Part shown: positions 63,895 through 64,000 of the stretch, one piece after another
Layout of the letters: each line of letters begins with the position of its first letter
Position numbering within the stretch: the stretch's first letter is position 1
Source: Schaalia suimastitidis DSM 15538
GTDB taxonomy: Bacteria > Actinomycetota > Actinomycetes > Actinomycetales > Actinomycetaceae
NCBI RefSeq assembly: GCF_000429105.1
Contig: NZ_AUBF01000006.1
Span: 496,001 to 560,000 of the forward strand
Reading direction: 5' to 3'
DNA: 64,000 bases
Translations under genes and position numbers: made by a program
The notes under the pieces: generated by a model
Told to the model about the DNA's origin: nothing
What the model saw: the letters and a program-made list of their open reading frames with translations, nothing else
Databases searched by the model: none

Positions 63895-64000
63895 ATGTCT
63901 GAAGTTCGTACCATTGACGTCCTCGACGCAAAAGGCAAAAAGGCCTCGACCGTCGAACTCCCCGCAGAAATCTTCGACGTCGCAACTAATATCCCGCTGA
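63895..64000 (+). CDS. rplD: 50S ribosomal protein L4, N-terminal part (cut by window edge)
   Basis: From ATG 63895 the frame is open to the window end and gives 35 residues, MSEVRTIDVLDAKGKKASTV followed by ELPAEIFDVATNIPL. That matches the start of L4 (the VDV-D--G--V-LP-EIFD pattern), and rplD follows rplC in the S10 operon. Confidence 0.93.
   Translation, partial: MSEVRTIDVLDAKGKKASTVELPAEIFDVATNIPL

Overview
The window is a chromosomal segment from a high-GC Gram-positive bacterium (Actinomycetota), probably Actinomycetaceae or a close relative. The pointers are a complete menaquinone-type nuoA-N operon next to menaquinone genes, a mycobacterial-type FprA, many GTG starts, four-base ATGA/GTGA gene overlaps, actinobacterial RpoB/RpoC, the tRNA-Thr/tRNA-Met/rpmG and tRNA-Trp/secE/nusG arrangements, and a likely class E-type sortase signal. 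The family assignment is inference.

Layout. 1-19.8 kb is a respiratory block: the start of menF (minus strand, cut by the left edge), menG, a MenJ-like reductase, all fourteen complex I genes in canonical order and a long-chain polyprenyl diphosphate synthase. It makes menaquinone and the NADH dehydrogenase that reduces it, and ends in a strong bidirectional terminator. 19.8-24.8 kb is a zinc-import (Azt-type) locus: permease, two different AztD-like lipoproteins and a zinc-binding lipoprotein on the minus strand, with the ATPase divergent and a Zur-like palindrome between them. One aztD is broken by an in-frame TAG. 24.8-36 kb holds housekeeping genes: fprA, htpX, yajQ, four tRNAs, rpmG, murB, a cell-wall O-acyltransferase, adenosine deaminase, an alpha/beta hydrolase and an aminotransferase.

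36-48 kb is the secE-nusG-rplKA-rplJL-rpoBC transcription/translation block, with two tRNA genes inserted between rplL and rpoB and a recognisable L10 leader before rplJ. 48.2-54.6 kb is an accessory sugar-phosphate cassette lying between rpoC and rpsL: class II aldolase, HAD phosphatase, a divergent transaldolase-like protein, a 46-codon coupled small gene, a DeoC-like aldolase, an FGGY kinase and a GntR/HutC regulator. 55-59.5 kb is the str operon (rpsL, rpsG, fusA, tuf). A VWA/SpaA-type surface protein with an LALTG anchor is inserted before the S10 operon, which starts at 62.9 kb (rpsJ, rplC, start of rplD).

The least conventional parts are the three-aldolase sugar cassette with its small coupled gene, the doubled AztD locus with the amber codon, and the surface-protein insertion inside the ribosomal gene block. 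No insertion sequence, prophage or CRISPR array was seen.
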